Shown here piece after piece: positions 51,789 through 60,629 of a stretch of 64,000 nt of DNA. The DNA is from an uncultured Pseudanabaenaceae cyanobacterium. GTDB lineage: Bacteria; Cyanobacteriota; Cyanobacteriia; Pseudanabaenales; Pseudanabaenaceae. The position numbers were made by a program, and so were the translations under genes. The stretch is from positions 124,001 through 188,000 of the forward strand of contig CALGKB010000001.1 in NCBI GenBank assembly GCA_937927915.1. Direction: 5' to 3'. How positions within the stretch are numbered: the stretch's first letter is position 1; every line of letters begins with the position of its first letter. Under the pieces are notes generated by a model. The model saw only the letters and a program-made list of their open reading frames with translations. It was not told where the DNA came from and ran no database searches.

Positions 51789-53123
51789 ATGAGTATGATT
51801 TGGTCCACTCTAGCCGTAGCCGAGGGGGGCACTGTCGAAGAACCGATCGTGTTTGCGGGCGTCCTCTTGAGTTTGGTTGCCATTTACATCGCTAGCAAAA
51901 TTGGGGGGGAAATATCTAACCGTCTGGGGTTCCCGCCCGTGTTGGGAGAACTGATTGGGGGTGTCATCATTGGCGTATCGGCACTAAAGCTCGTAGTTTT
52001 TCCAGGGGAAGGGATCACTGCCTCCGACTCTCTGCTGATGCAACTGTTACAAGTGACGGCTGGTCTCAGCCCTGAGGCAGCGGGGCAACTGTTCCGAGAA
52101 GACAGCATGATTATCTCTATCCTGTCGGAGTTGGGGGTATTCATTCTCCTGTTTGAAATTGGCTTGGAGTCAAATCTCAGTGATTTATTGAAAGTAGGTA
52201 CGCAGGCGGTGTTGGTGGCGGTGGTAGGGGTAGTCGTTCCCTTTGCCGCTGGGACTTTGGGCTTGATGTACTTCTTTCACATGGACGCCATCCCTGCCAT
52301 CTTTGCGGGGGCAGCTTTAACAGCAACCAGTATTGGCATTACTTCTAGGGTGTTGGCAGAATTGGGGCAGTTGACCACCAAGGAGGGGCAGATCATTCTA
52401 GGAGCAGCAGTAGTCGATGACGTGCTGGGGATTATTGTGCTGGCAGTGGTTGCCAGTCTTGCCAGTACAGGGGAAGTAGATGTGACAGAGGTGGGTTTGA
52501 TCATCGCCAGTGCCGTTGGCTTCCTGTTGGGGGTTTTGTTTGCGGGAGGTTTGATCAACTCGGCGTTTCTCAAGATGGCGGGCTTCTTTCAAACAAGGGG
52601 AGGCATTATTGTCCCTGCTTTAATCTTGGCTTTCTTTTTAGGTTACCTAGGTACAGTTCTCAAACTGGAAGCCATTTTGGGGGCATTTGCTGCAGGGCTA
52701 GTCCTCGATGAAACTGATAAAAAAGAAGACTTAGAAAAACTGACAAAACCGATCGCTGATATTCTGGTGCCCATCTTTTTTGTAGTGGTGGGGGTAAAAA
52801 CAGACTTGAATGTCCTCAACCCTGCCATTCCTGAAAACCGCACCGGTTTGATCATCGCTGCCTTCTTAATTACAGTGGCAATCTTGGGCAAGATGGCAAC
52901 GGGCTGGGCAGTCTTTGGCAAAGATAAACTCAATCGCCTAGCGATCGGTGTGGGTATGGTTCCCCGCGGTGAAGTGGGTCTAGTATTCGCTGCCGTAGGG
53001 AGTGCCAGTGGCACCCTCAGTCCTGCCCTCGATGTCGCCATAATTTTAATGGTTATTTTCACTACCTTTTTAGCGCCGCCCCTCCTCCGTTTTGTTTTTC
53101 CCCAAAAACCGATCGAGGCATAA
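51789..53123 (+). CDS. CPA2-family cation:proton antiporter
   Basis: 444 residues with about 12 membrane segments. GFPPVLGELIGGVIIG and the pair of conserved Asp in GAAVVDDVLGIIVLAVV mark CPA2 (NapA/KefB) exchangers; AALTATSIGITSRVLAELG is also typical. No C-terminal TrkA-N domain, so it is the short type. It probably exchanges Na+ or K+ for H+. Divergent from the gyrase gene; followed after 8 bases by the DUF3685 gene. Confidence 0.88.
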   Translation: MSMIWSTLAVAEGGTVEEPIVFAGVLLSLVAIYIASKIGGEISNRLGFPPVLGELIGGVIIGVSALKLVVFPGEGITASDSLLMQLLQVTAGLSPEAAGQLFREDSMIISILSELGVFILLFEIGLESNLSDLLKVGTQAVLVAVVGVVVPFAAGTLGLMYFFHMDAIPAIFAGAALTATSIGITSRVLAELGQLTTKEGQIILGAAVVDDVLGIIVLAVVASLASTGEVDVTEVGLIIASAVGFLLGVLFAGGLINSAFLKMAGFFQTRGGIIVPALILAFFLGYLGTVLKLEAILGAFAAGLVLDETDKKEDLEKLTKPIADILVPIFFVVVGVKTDLNVLNPAIPENRTGLIIAAFLITVAILGKMATGWAVFGKDKLNRLAIGVGMVPRGEVGLVFAAVGSASGTLSPALDVAIILMVIFTTFLAPPLLRFVFPQKPIEA

Positions 53124-53131
53124 TTTAACTT

Positions 53132-54724
53132 ATGGTCAATGTTTTGCTGGTGGATGCAGACCGATCGTTTCGGCTAGGCTTGCGGGCTTGGCTGGAGGGC
53201 TATCCAGGCTGGCAGGTGACAGGGGAAGCAGGGAGTAAAGAGGAGGCTTTGTCCCTTTTGCAAAGACAGTCGTTCGGCAAGGCTCACGAACCTTCCTTTG
53301 ACCTCCTGATTCTGGAGCTAGGGATAGCAGGGGGCTTAGAACTCTGCCAAATAGTCAAACAAAACTACCCCACTATCAAGATTTTTCTGCTGACGGACCT
53401 ACCCCGATCGGTCTTGGTGGAGGGGGCATTAGCCCTGGGGGTAGAGGGTTATTCCCCTAAGGGGGTGAGCGGCAGACGGTTATTACAATCTCTGACGGCG
53501 GTGGCAACGGGGCACAAATACCAGTGGAGTTCCCCCCTTTCTCCTTCCCTGTGGCGCCTGGTGCGGATGTATATGCGGGATACAGGTTTAGCGGAAATTG
53601 ACCTCACCCTGTTTGCCCTCCATCAGAATTTGTCCCGTCCTGGTTTACCCCCCTTTGTCCGTCTGGTGCTAGAAGGCAGAAGAAGGGAGCTGCGCTGTGC
53701 CCGCTGGGTCATAGAAAGACTGTGGCGCGTCGACCAATCCTCGGAAGTAATTTTTGCCTCCCCCAAGCAGGAGTTAGTCCTTCCCTTGCCCGATCGGTTA
53801 CTTGCTAATATCCCCCCCAAGTGGCAGCAGGGCATTGAAAATCTCACGGATTTTCCCCTCGAAATCGATATATTGTTACCAGAAAAACGGCAGGAATTAC
53901 TGACAATTACTTTAGAGGAATTTCGCCACACTTTAGAGCAATGCCAACGCTCCCAAGTTACGCCTGCCCAGTTGCAATCGCAGTGGTTAGAAATAGTTAC
54001 TGATCTGTGGCAGCGCACCGCGGAATCCTTCTTTGGTAAGTACACCATAATTACCGATCGTCCCCTCATTCCCACCCTGCTACAAGACCGCCCTCTAGTG
54101 CAAAAAGCGATCCTACAAACCCTGCCCCTCGTGCCTGAACTGTTGGCTAGTTTGTTGTTTGGTACCCCCCTCAATCTCCTAGAAGAAAATGCCAATTTGA
54201 CCACAGAAACATACCTACAAGACCTCCTAGACAATCTCTGTATTCAAATTGCCAACGCCGTTGTTCAACCCCTCCTCAACAACTTTGCCCAGGCAGAAAT
54301 TGTCAGAAAACGCTTTTTCCAATACCGATCAACAAGGGAAATTGAACGCTTCCGCAACGAACTGACTTGGAAATATCGCTATAGAAATTGGTTTGGGGAA
54401 CCGCGCCATATCTTTGAAAGCAAACAGGAACTGCTGGTATTTACTCCCACAGGCATCGATCGGGTCTACATCAATCACTCCCGCCTCCAGGAATTACAAT
54501 CCTTGCGGGGATGGCAACTGGTGTTTACTTTAGCCCTAGAATTGCAGGATGCCCTTGCTCCTAGATTGCGATCGATTGTGGATTTTTTGGGCAGAGCCTT
54601 GGTGTTTCTCCTGACCGAAGTGATCGGGAGAGGGATTGGCTTGATTGGTAGGGGTATTTTACGCGGTATTGGTTACGCCTGGCAACCGGAAGCGAAAGTT
54701 CGCCGTCCCAGAAATTTCAACTGA
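53132..54724 (+). CDS. DUF3685 protein with altered receiver domain
   Basis: 530 residues. The first 125 have the receiver fold: acidic pocket Asp8 and Asp10 (LLVDADRSF), conserved Lys in YSPKG. But the phospho-acceptor place in FDLLILELG is Glu62 where receivers have Asp. The remaining 400 residues match the cyanobacterial DUF3685 domain, with LTWKYRYRNWFGEPRHIFESK and a hydrophobic C terminus. A receiver fused to DUF3685 is a known cyanobacterial layout. Glu may mimic the phosphorylated state. Operonic with the antiporter. Confidence 0.8.
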   Translation: MVNVLLVDADRSFRLGLRAWLEGYPGWQVTGEAGSKEEALSLLQRQSFGKAHEPSFDLLILELGIAGGLELCQIVKQNYPTIKIFLLTDLPRSVLVEGALALGVEGYSPKGVSGRRLLQSLTAVATGHKYQWSSPLSPSLWRLVRMYMRDTGLAEIDLTLFALHQNLSRPGLPPFVRLVLEGRRRELRCARWVIERLWRVDQSSEVIFASPKQELVLPLPDRLLANIPPKWQQGIENLTDFPLEIDILLPEKRQELLTITLEEFRHTLEQCQRSQVTPAQLQSQWLEIVTDLWQRTAESFFGKYTIITDRPLIPTLLQDRPLVQKAILQTLPLVPELLASLLFGTPLNLLEENANLTTETYLQDLLDNLCIQIANAVVQPLLNNFAQAEIVRKRFFQYRSTREIERFRNELTWKYRYRNWFGEPRHIFESKQELLVFTPTGIDRVYINHSRLQELQSLRGWQLVFTLALELQDALAPRLRSIVDFLGRALVFLLTEVIGRGIGLIGRGILRGIGYAWQPEAKVRRPRNFN

Positions 54725-54831
54725 CAACTACAGATAAGCAACGGCAATAATCCCGATCCTGTGTGGCAGAGAGAAGAAACATCCTGTCTAAAGAACGGAG
54801 GGGAGAAACTGGTTTGGAGGTAACATTTTAG

Positions 54832-55017
54832 CCGCAACAGTTGTTACAAGGCTATGGCGATAGACTGCAATACTCTGTTTTTTGTTATCGGGAAAAGCCG
54901 CCTTGGGAACTAGAAAAAATTCTCACCCCAGAGGACAGGTTGTTGCTTGCTGGTCCGTGCACAGAGTAGTTGCCTGCGATCGTCCAGAATCTTGGTACCA
55001 AGTTTTTGAGAGCATAG
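54832..55017 (+). pseudogene. cas2: cas2-like fragment with in-frame stop
   Basis: The frame starting after TAG 54829-54831 reads PQQLLQGYGDRLQYSVF, close to the Cas2 core (G-Y-G-x-x-x-QYSVF), then continues through WELEKILTPEDRLLLAGP to TAG 54967-54969, and after it LPAIVQNLGTKFL to TAG 55015. The last part is compatible with the end of a Cas2 protein. The N-terminal strand with the catalytic Asp is missing. Its sequence is not that of the I-D cas2 at 5.4 kb. It could instead be a chance match or a transposase relic, as its 3' part lies in a repeated sequence. Confidence 0.45.
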
Positions 55018-55059
55018 ATTGGCGAATGCAGTTGAGGGATTTATCCAGATTGCGGCATA

Positions 55060-55112
55060 CGACATTTCTTCCCTTTTTGCTACCCCTTCCAACTGTCTTT
55101 CAACACTTCTGG
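55060..55112 (-). repeat. Inverted partner of the repeat at 56048-56099
   Basis: On the minus strand from 55112 this reads CCAGAAGTGTTGAAAGAC and continues for 53 bases; it matches 56048-56099 on the + strand at about 46 of 53 positions with one single-base gap. Weaker likeness extends to about 130 bases. It lies just past the 3' end of the histidine-rich gene. Confidence 0.7.
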
Positions 55113-55124
55113 GATTCACTATCC

Positions 55125-55985
55125 TTAATTCACGGTCACCCAAAAGGGAGCTGTAACGATTTGCTGCCCTCGTTGGAACTGTGCCCAGAGCTTGTAACGT
55201 CCGGGGGTGGGAAACTGGGTCATAAAACGAATGGTTTCCTTGGGCTGTCGATCCAAAGCATGGGCATGGAGATAATCAGCAGGTTTGAGGGGAGTCGTGG
55301 CGCGCAAAATCACCAGATGTCCTGCTTCACCAAGGTAGGGGCGCAAGTCCGTAGGGGGTTGTTGGGTGGTAGTATCCCGTAAGCGAAAGGCTACTTCTAC
55401 GGCTGATCCAGCCTTGAGGGGTTGAGAGAGTTTGAGTTCAACGGCTGTTGTCCCAATCACCTGGGTGGTTTGGGCAGTTGGGGCACTGGATGCGGGCGGC
55501 GTCCCTTGAGCCGCGATCGGGATCATGGCTACCGTTTCCTTGGCGCCGGCAGGTTTGTAATCCGCGATGAGAGTGTAGCTACCTCCTTGGGGCAATGTAG
55601 TTGTGACCTGAAATTGACCCTCACCCAGATAACGGGGATGGAGGTGCTGAAACACTTGCAAATCCTCACTCACAATGATGAGGTGCATCAGCTCCTCTTG
55701 GAAACGCTCGAATTGTCTTACTGCCTCGCCAGTATGGGTGCGAATTGCCAGCGTGAATGTGGTTGGTTGCTGAGAAATGGGCGTAGGGGAATTCACCAGT
55801 TCAGCATGGGTGGTCGGCGCACCTCCACTGTGATCGTGAGTCGGCGTAGAACTGTGATGTTCATGGTGGAGATGACGGGGAGTAGCAACTTGCTTTTGCT
55901 GCCCTGTAGCGACGATAGCAATCGCTCCCCCAAACAGGAGTACGAGTCCTACTACTATTGGTTGCATAAAAGGCAGTTTGACCAT
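55125..55985 (-). CDS. Exported histidine-rich protein with Ig-like domains
   Basis: 286 residues. The N terminus has a signal or anchor (MQPIVVGLVLLFGGAIAIVATG) and then a His-rich stretch (HLHHEHHSSTPTHDHSGG), a likely metal-binding segment. Two beta-sandwich units follow, with LMHLIIVSEDLQVFQHLHPRY and LVILRATTPLKPADYLHAHAL, each holding an HxHP- or HAHA-like pair; this resembles periplasmic copper-handling proteins. Function not established. The gene is bracketed by the inverted repeats at 55060-55112 and 56048-56099, so it may have been acquired. Confidence 0.7.
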   Translation of the reverse strand: MVKLPFMQPIVVGLVLLFGGAIAIVATGQQKQVATPRHLHHEHHSSTPTHDHSGGAPTTHAELVNSPTPISQQPTTFTLAIRTHTGEAVRQFERFQEELMHLIIVSEDLQVFQHLHPRYLGEGQFQVTTTLPQGGSYTLIADYKPAGAKETVAMIPIAAQGTPPASSAPTAQTTQVIGTTAVELKLSQPLKAGSAVEVAFRLRDTTTQQPPTDLRPYLGEAGHLVILRATTPLKPADYLHAHALDRQPKETIRFMTQFPTPGRYKLWAQFQRGQQIVTAPFWVTVN

Positions 55986-56047
55986 GCTTGGGTTGCTCCA
56001 TTAAGGGGTTAAAGGACGTTAGTATCAGCTTTGAACTGTCCTCGCAG

Positions 56048-56488
56048 CCAGAAGTGTTGAACGAGAACTTGAAGGGGTAGAAAAAGGGAAGAAATGCCGG
56101 ATTCTGCCCTTAAAAGATGAAAAAATAACCGCTTGATTATGGCATCTTTGGGAACTATTGTCAAGTCTGTGCTCAAGATTCTCAACCCTTGGGACTATCC
56201 CGTCCTCAACTCCCAATGCTTTTCAAAATTCCGCTGACCTATATTTTTAGAGGCTAGCTTAAACAGTATGAGAGCCTTGTTTTATCGGCTCAATCACTCA
56301 GGCATTCAGATAGCGAATAAAACACGGGACAGTTAGTGATTTCAGCAAATCTACAGTTATTTAATGTTAAAAGCGAAAAAACATCATTCTTTAGGAAGGG
56401 TGCTGTTTCCTGTCGATTCCACAGTCATTATTTTGGCAGGATTGTCTGTTAAAATGTTAGTTTTTGTTACAGGATGCAACACTTCTGG
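56048..56488. repeat. Possible 441-bp non-autonomous element with 12-bp inverted ends
   Basis: The + strand begins CCAGAAGTGTTG (56048-56060, one base uncertain) and ends CAACACTTCTGG (56477-56488), a perfect 12-bp inverted pair. The first 52 bases recur inverted at 55060-55112. No transposase frame is seen inside, and no target duplication is evident. The remaining gap (55986-56519) otherwise holds no gene that I can support. Confidence 0.42.
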
Positions 56489-56519
56489 TATTCTGGTAAT
56501 CTAGCGTTGAGTTAAGTCT

Positions 56520-57425
56520 TTGGATTTTTTACGTTCCCAAGCGATCGGTCTATACTTGGAGCAACCGGTTACCTGGCTGCACAGAATTGATGCGAGGGTA
56601 AAAATCCTATGGGTACTAAGTTTATTAATTTCACCGATCTTGGCAAACAATTACTGGCGGCTGGGCATGGTTGTGCTGTTAATTTTGGTCACCCTTTCTA
56701 CGGGACTACCAATGCGGGTATGGAAGCAACAGATGGGAATATTACTGTTATTAGCTAGTCTCACCTATGCAATTGCTATTTTTTCTGGTGATGCTCTCTT
56801 ACTCAATCCCCAGCCCCGCCGCCCCACCTCAGAATTTATCACCTATGCCCCCTATCGCGGCAAGAATTGTCCCCAGCCCCAACCCACCGACTACTGTTAT
56901 ACCCTTTTCAAGGTAGGGCGTTTACAGATCACTAGACGATCGCAGGATTTGGGGGTAAGAATTAGCACTGTGATTTTTACTTATACCTATGCTCCTACCC
57001 TCTTTCTATTAGTGACTGCTACAGAAGAAATTACGGCGGCTATTACTTTTTTTGCTACTCCCCTGCGCTTTATTGGTGTACCTGTGGCAGAATTAGCCCT
57101 AACTTTGACCCTGGCATTGCGCTTTATTCCCCTTGTTATTGAAGAGGTACAAAACCTTGCCCGGGCTGTGCGGACCCGTTCCATTAACTGGCGCAAACTG
57201 GGCTATAGACGATCGGTAGAAACTCTCATCATTTTGTTGGAAAGATTTCTGCGTAATTTGTTTGACCGATCGGAGCAGATTGCTAGGGCGATGATTTTAC
57301 GAGGTTTTACTGATCCTGACCACCACCAATCCCCTTGGATTCAATTGCAGTTACGCTGGGGAGATATGTTTTTAATTCTGTTAGCAATTCTCTTTTGGAC
57401 AGTGCGACTGCTGTGGGTGTCATAA
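56520..57425 (+). CDS. Energy-coupling factor transporter membrane subunit EcfT/CbiQ
   Basis: 301 residues starting at TTG 56520 (MDFLRSQAIGLYLEQP). Several membrane helices and the two coupling motifs: ARAVRTRS and ARAMILRGF (the latter the usual A-R-G box). EcfT links ATPases to a substrate-binding S component for vitamin or metal uptake. Neither ATPase nor S gene lies nearby. The 3' end overlaps the nuclease-like gene by 6 bases. Confidence 0.85.
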   Translation: MDFLRSQAIGLYLEQPVTWLHRIDARVKILWVLSLLISPILANNYWRLGMVVLLILVTLSTGLPMRVWKQQMGILLLLASLTYAIAIFSGDALLLNPQPRRPTSEFITYAPYRGKNCPQPQPTDYCYTLFKVGRLQITRRSQDLGVRISTVIFTYTYAPTLFLLVTATEEITAAITFFATPLRFIGVPVAELALTLTLALRFIPLVIEEVQNLARAVRTRSINWRKLGYRRSVETLIILLERFLRNLFDRSEQIARAMILRGFTDPDHHQSPWIQLQLRWGDMFLILLAILFWTVRLLWVS

Positions 57426-57986
57426 TGATTTGCCTCCCTGTTGTTTAAGGCGGAAATGTTCACTGGGAGTAAGGCGCAGGGGGTTTTCGGGCTGCCAAAT
57501 ACCTAATCCTAGCAGACGGGCACGGGCTTGGGCATTTTCTAGCAGTTCCTGATAGCGATTGTTAGGGGGTCTGACATCCGCTAAAACGTAACCTTCTGCC
57601 ACTAAAACTAAATTTACTAACTTACCATCCGCCCACACATAGCCCAATAACCGATCGCTGTCATCCTTTTCTTCCACGTCTTTTTCTAATAAGAAAGGGT
57701 CACCTCCCACTAATTCTTCCAAGCGGTTGCGGGCAGCTAAACCCCAGGGGTCTTGGTCTAAAGCAGGGGCAGTTATACCAATCAAGCGAATACGTTGCCT
57801 TTGGTTAGAATTAACAGGTACAGCCTCGATCGTTTGTCCACTGATTATGCGTTTTGCCTGCCAGGCTTCTTGATTTTGGGGTTTCGGCTTACCCAAGACA
57901 TCAAGGGCAATATTAACAGCACCAGAAAGAAATAACCCTCCTGCTAATATAGCCAGGCGGCGATTCATCACAGCATCTGTGGTCAT
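57420..57986 (-). CDS. Staphylococcal-nuclease-like protein with altered active site
   Basis: 188 residues. A hydrophobic start (about 9-30) suggests export or a membrane anchor. The SNase-like OB fold spans about 43-165 with RIRLIGITAPALDQDPWG and DRLLGYVWADGKLVN. Arg67 and Arg112 match the two catalytic arginines, but the usual D-x-P-E is T72-A-P-A75 here, so the calcium Asp and the catalytic Glu are missing. Likely inactive or with another role. Confidence 0.75.
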   Translation of the reverse strand: MTTDAVMNRRLAILAGGLFLSGAVNIALDVLGKPKPQNQEAWQAKRIISGQTIEAVPVNSNQRQRIRLIGITAPALDQDPWGLAARNRLEELVGGDPFLLEKDVEEKDDSDRLLGYVWADGKLVNLVLVAEGYVLADVRPPNNRYQELLENAQARARLLGLGIWQPENPLRLTPSEHFRLKQQGGKSL

Positions 57987-57992
57987 TGTGAT

Positions 57993-58634
57993 TTAATTAT
58001 TAGCTCCTGCTTGTATAGTACTACCATTCTTTGGTTGGGGTGGACGTAAAAAACTAAGAAGAATACGAAACACTTGCTCTAGGTCAGCGGGCACGCGGTA
58101 GAGATTTAAGTCCTGTTGCACTAATTTTTGTAGGCGGTCTAAAACACCAAATTGCCATATATCTCCAGTAGTCACTGCCCCTAAAATGCAGGATTGCTGA
58201 TTTTCTAGCCACCGATCGAGGGCAATTAATGCCGCTGTGAGCTGGCTAAATCCACGGCTGAGGTCAGCTTGCTTCGCTTCAATAATAACTACACTTTGTT
58301 CTGCTTCTAGGTAGTAATCAACAATACCCTGCAGTTGCTCATTGAATTTGACACTGTATTCTACGCGTAACCTTGCCTTAGTGTAATAAATCAATTCACT
58401 AATAAGTGGCGCCATCATAAATTCACGGCGGGCAGTTTCATTTTCTAGTTCTAGATAAGGTAGGATGTCTTGAAGACGCTGTTTCAAAGGTTCTAATCTG
58501 TCTAGGACACCAGAATATAGGGGGAAATCAAGTGGTAGTTTTTGGAAGCTATAGCCAAATTCCCGCGGCACTATACCCATCTCAAAATAGTTGTTACAGG
58601 TATAAGACCGATCGAGTAATATCTTTCTAGACAT
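57993..58634 (-). CDS. PD-(D/E)XK-like protein of unknown function
   Basis: 213 residues. GIVDYYLEAEQSVVIIEAKQADLSRG has the Asp, Glu-x-Lys and hydrophobic strand of the restriction-endonuclease-like fold. It is preceded by a helical part. Such proteins in cyanobacteria are often uncharacterised relatives of restriction enzymes. No methyltransferase gene is adjacent. The end of the aminotransferase gene overlaps its start by 8 bases. Confidence 0.7.
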   Translation of the reverse strand: MSRKILLDRSYTCNNYFEMGIVPREFGYSFQKLPLDFPLYSGVLDRLEPLKQRLQDILPYLELENETARREFMMAPLISELIYYTKARLRVEYSVKFNEQLQGIVDYYLEAEQSVVIIEAKQADLSRGFSQLTAALIALDRWLENQQSCILGAVTTGDIWQFGVLDRLQKLVQQDLNLYRVPADLEQVFRILLSFLRPPQPKNGSTIQAGANN

Positions 58635-59808
58635 AACGAATTCCTGCCATCTCCCAGCGATCGATCGCTTCCCCTAAACGGTCAGGATTGGCAATCAAAC
58701 TAATGCGCACATAACCTTCCCCACCCGAACCAAAGGCATTACCTGGTGTTACTACTACGCCCGTAGTTTTGAGGCTATGCAGAGCAAAATCGGTGGAAGA
58801 AAAACCAGGAGGGCAGGGAATCCACAGGTACATAGTTGCCCTAGTTTTTTGTAGTTGCCAACCCAACTTGTTTAACCGATCGATTAAAAAATCTCGCCTT
58901 GTTTGGTAGCGTTGCCGCACTTCTTCCAAGTAAGACTCTGGCAGATTGAGGGCAGTTTCCGCCGCCGCTTGAATGGCAGCAAAAATACCATAGTCCAGGT
59001 TAGTTTTTAACGACCGCAATTGCTGAATGACATGACTATTTCCTACTACAAAACCAACGCGCCATCCCGCCATATTGTAGGTCTTAGACATCGTATGAAA
59101 CTCTACCCCCACCTCCTTGGCAGCGGGAATTTCTAACAAACTGGTGGGACGATAGCCATCAAAGGATAACTCTGCATAACAGAGGTCGTGCACTAATAAA
59201 ACCTTGTGTCTATGGGCAAATGCCACAGCATCAACAAAGAGCGATCGGGGAGCAACCGCAGCGGTGGGATTATGGGGGTAATTAAAATAGAGCAATTTTG
59301 CCCGATCGGCAATGTCGGGGGGAATATTGTGCAAATCGATGAGCCAATTATTCTGGGCAGTCAGTAAGAGTTCGTAGATTTGGGCACCAGCAATCAAGGG
59401 ACCACGGAAGTGAGCGGGATAGGCAGGACTGGGCACTAGGACTAAATCCCCCGGATTGACAAATGCCAACGCCAAATGGGTAAGACCCTCCTTAGAACCA
59501 ATAAGGGGCAGGATTTCACTCTCTGGGTCCAGTTCTACGCCGTAGTGACGGTAATACCACTTGGCAATAGATTGGCGAAAATTTGCTGTGCCCTCAAAGG
59601 GGGGATAGCCATGATTCTGAGCATCTTGGATTGCCTGCACTGCCCGATCGACTATGGGTTGGGGGGTCGCTCCATCGGGGTTGCCCATGCCTAAATCAAT
59701 CAAATCCAAACCCTCTTCCCGTGCCCGTAGTTTCAGTTCCTCCAAACGGGCAAAGACATAGGTAGGTAAGCTTGCCAACCGATCGGCAGGTTTTAGCCAA
59801 GTTTGCAT
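58627..59808 (-). CDS. Class I/II aminotransferase (aspartate or alanine type)
   Basis: 393 residues from ATG 59808 (MQTWLKPADRLASLPTYVF), preceded by AGGA; a frame open further upstream adds 33 unlikely residues over the sppA gene. The PLP lysine is in TMSKTYNMAGWRVGFVVG, and FNYPHNPTAAV and LVHDLCYAELSFDGY match the AlaC/DapL-like group. Exact amino acid specificity is open; candidates are alanine, aspartate and LL-diaminopimelate. It starts 13 bases after the sppA stop. Confidence 0.87.
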   Translation of the reverse strand: MQTWLKPADRLASLPTYVFARLEELKLRAREEGLDLIDLGMGNPDGATPQPIVDRAVQAIQDAQNHGYPPFEGTANFRQSIAKWYYRHYGVELDPESEILPLIGSKEGLTHLALAFVNPGDLVLVPSPAYPAHFRGPLIAGAQIYELLLTAQNNWLIDLHNIPPDIADRAKLLYFNYPHNPTAAVAPRSLFVDAVAFAHRHKVLLVHDLCYAELSFDGYRPTSLLEIPAAKEVGVEFHTMSKTYNMAGWRVGFVVGNSHVIQQLRSLKTNLDYGIFAAIQAAAETALNLPESYLEEVRQRYQTRRDFLIDRLNKLGWQLQKTRATMYLWIPCPPGFSSTDFALHSLKTTGVVVTPGNAFGSGGEGYVRISLIANPDRLGEAIDRWEMAGIRYV

Positions 59809-59821
59809 TAACTGTCCTTCC

Positions 59822-60625
59822 TCAACAACTGCCCCACCCTCGCCACATCCACAGAGGCATACCGCTGGTCTCCAGTTCAAAGCGCAACCGCTGCCAGACT
59901 TCCGCACTCCCCGGTAAAAACCGATTGAGGAGAGGCTTGGGGGGTCTTATAGTATAAAACTTTGCGGTCTTGGGGTCTAGCCCCGCTAACTCCGCTGCCC
60001 ATAATCTGGCATCCTCCTCGGAACCCAGACGATCGACTAGTCCTAACTCTAGCCCTTGTTCCCCCGTAAACACCCTACCATCGGCAAAGGACCGCACCGC
60101 TTCCTCTGTCAGCCTCCTCCCCTCCGCCACCACCCGCACAAACTGCTGAAAACTGCTGTCAATTAGCTGTTGCAAAATGGCAATCTCCTCTGGGGTCGCA
60201 GGACGATCGAAGGCGAGAATATCCTTGTAGGGACCGGATTTCACCACCTTAAAAGAAACTCCCACCTTGTCGAGGAGGCGCTCCAAATTGTTGCCCCGCA
60301 GGATTACACCGATACTGCCAGTGATTGACCCCGGATTTGCCATGACATAGGGAGCGCCCATCGCCACATAGACCCCCCCAGAAGCAGCAATATTGCCAAA
60401 ACTAGCTACCACCTTCACCTTGGACTGCAAGCGCCGCAACGCGGCGTAAATCTCGTGGGAATCTACCACTGTCCCCCCTGGACTGTCAATGCGTACTACC
60501 AAGGCAGGGAATTTCTGCTTCTCTACCTTCTCCAGGGACTCCAAAGTCCGATCGCGCATATTCCGATCGATCGGTCCAATAATTTCAATCCGCGCTATCT
60601 GCCTGTTTTTGAACCATCCCACCAT
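59822..60625 (-). CDS. sppA: Signal peptide peptidase SppA (short type)
   Basis: 267 residues. The nucleophile Ser is in GSITGSIGVI, and the Lys is in SGPYKDILAFDRPATPEE, the arrangement of the short (36 kDa) SppA class. RIDSPGGTVVDSHEIY precedes them. No N-terminal membrane anchor is seen, unlike the E. coli 67-kDa type. Degrades cleaved signal peptides in the membrane. Operonic with gatA (4-bp gap) and the aminotransferase. Confidence 0.9.
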   Translation of the reverse strand: MVGWFKNRQIARIEIIGPIDRNMRDRTLESLEKVEKQKFPALVVRIDSPGGTVVDSHEIYAALRRLQSKVKVVASFGNIAASGGVYVAMGAPYVMANPGSITGSIGVILRGNNLERLLDKVGVSFKVVKSGPYKDILAFDRPATPEEIAILQQLIDSSFQQFVRVVAEGRRLTEEAVRSFADGRVFTGEQGLELGLVDRLGSEEDARLWAAELAGLDPKTAKFYTIRPPKPLLNRFLPGSAEVWQRLRFELETSGMPLWMWRGWGSC

Positions 60626-60629
60626 AAAA

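Noticed and set aside
54882-55382. 166-codon plus-strand frame over the end of the histidine-rich gene
   Set aside because: It overlaps a better-supported minus-strand gene and shows no domain; most of it is antisense.
55986-56216. Minus-strand 63-codon frame as a second Cas2 C-terminal remnant
   Set aside because: VEDGIVPRVENL is only weakly like a Cas2 end, and the likeness to 54.9-55.1 kb is better described as a repeated DNA element.
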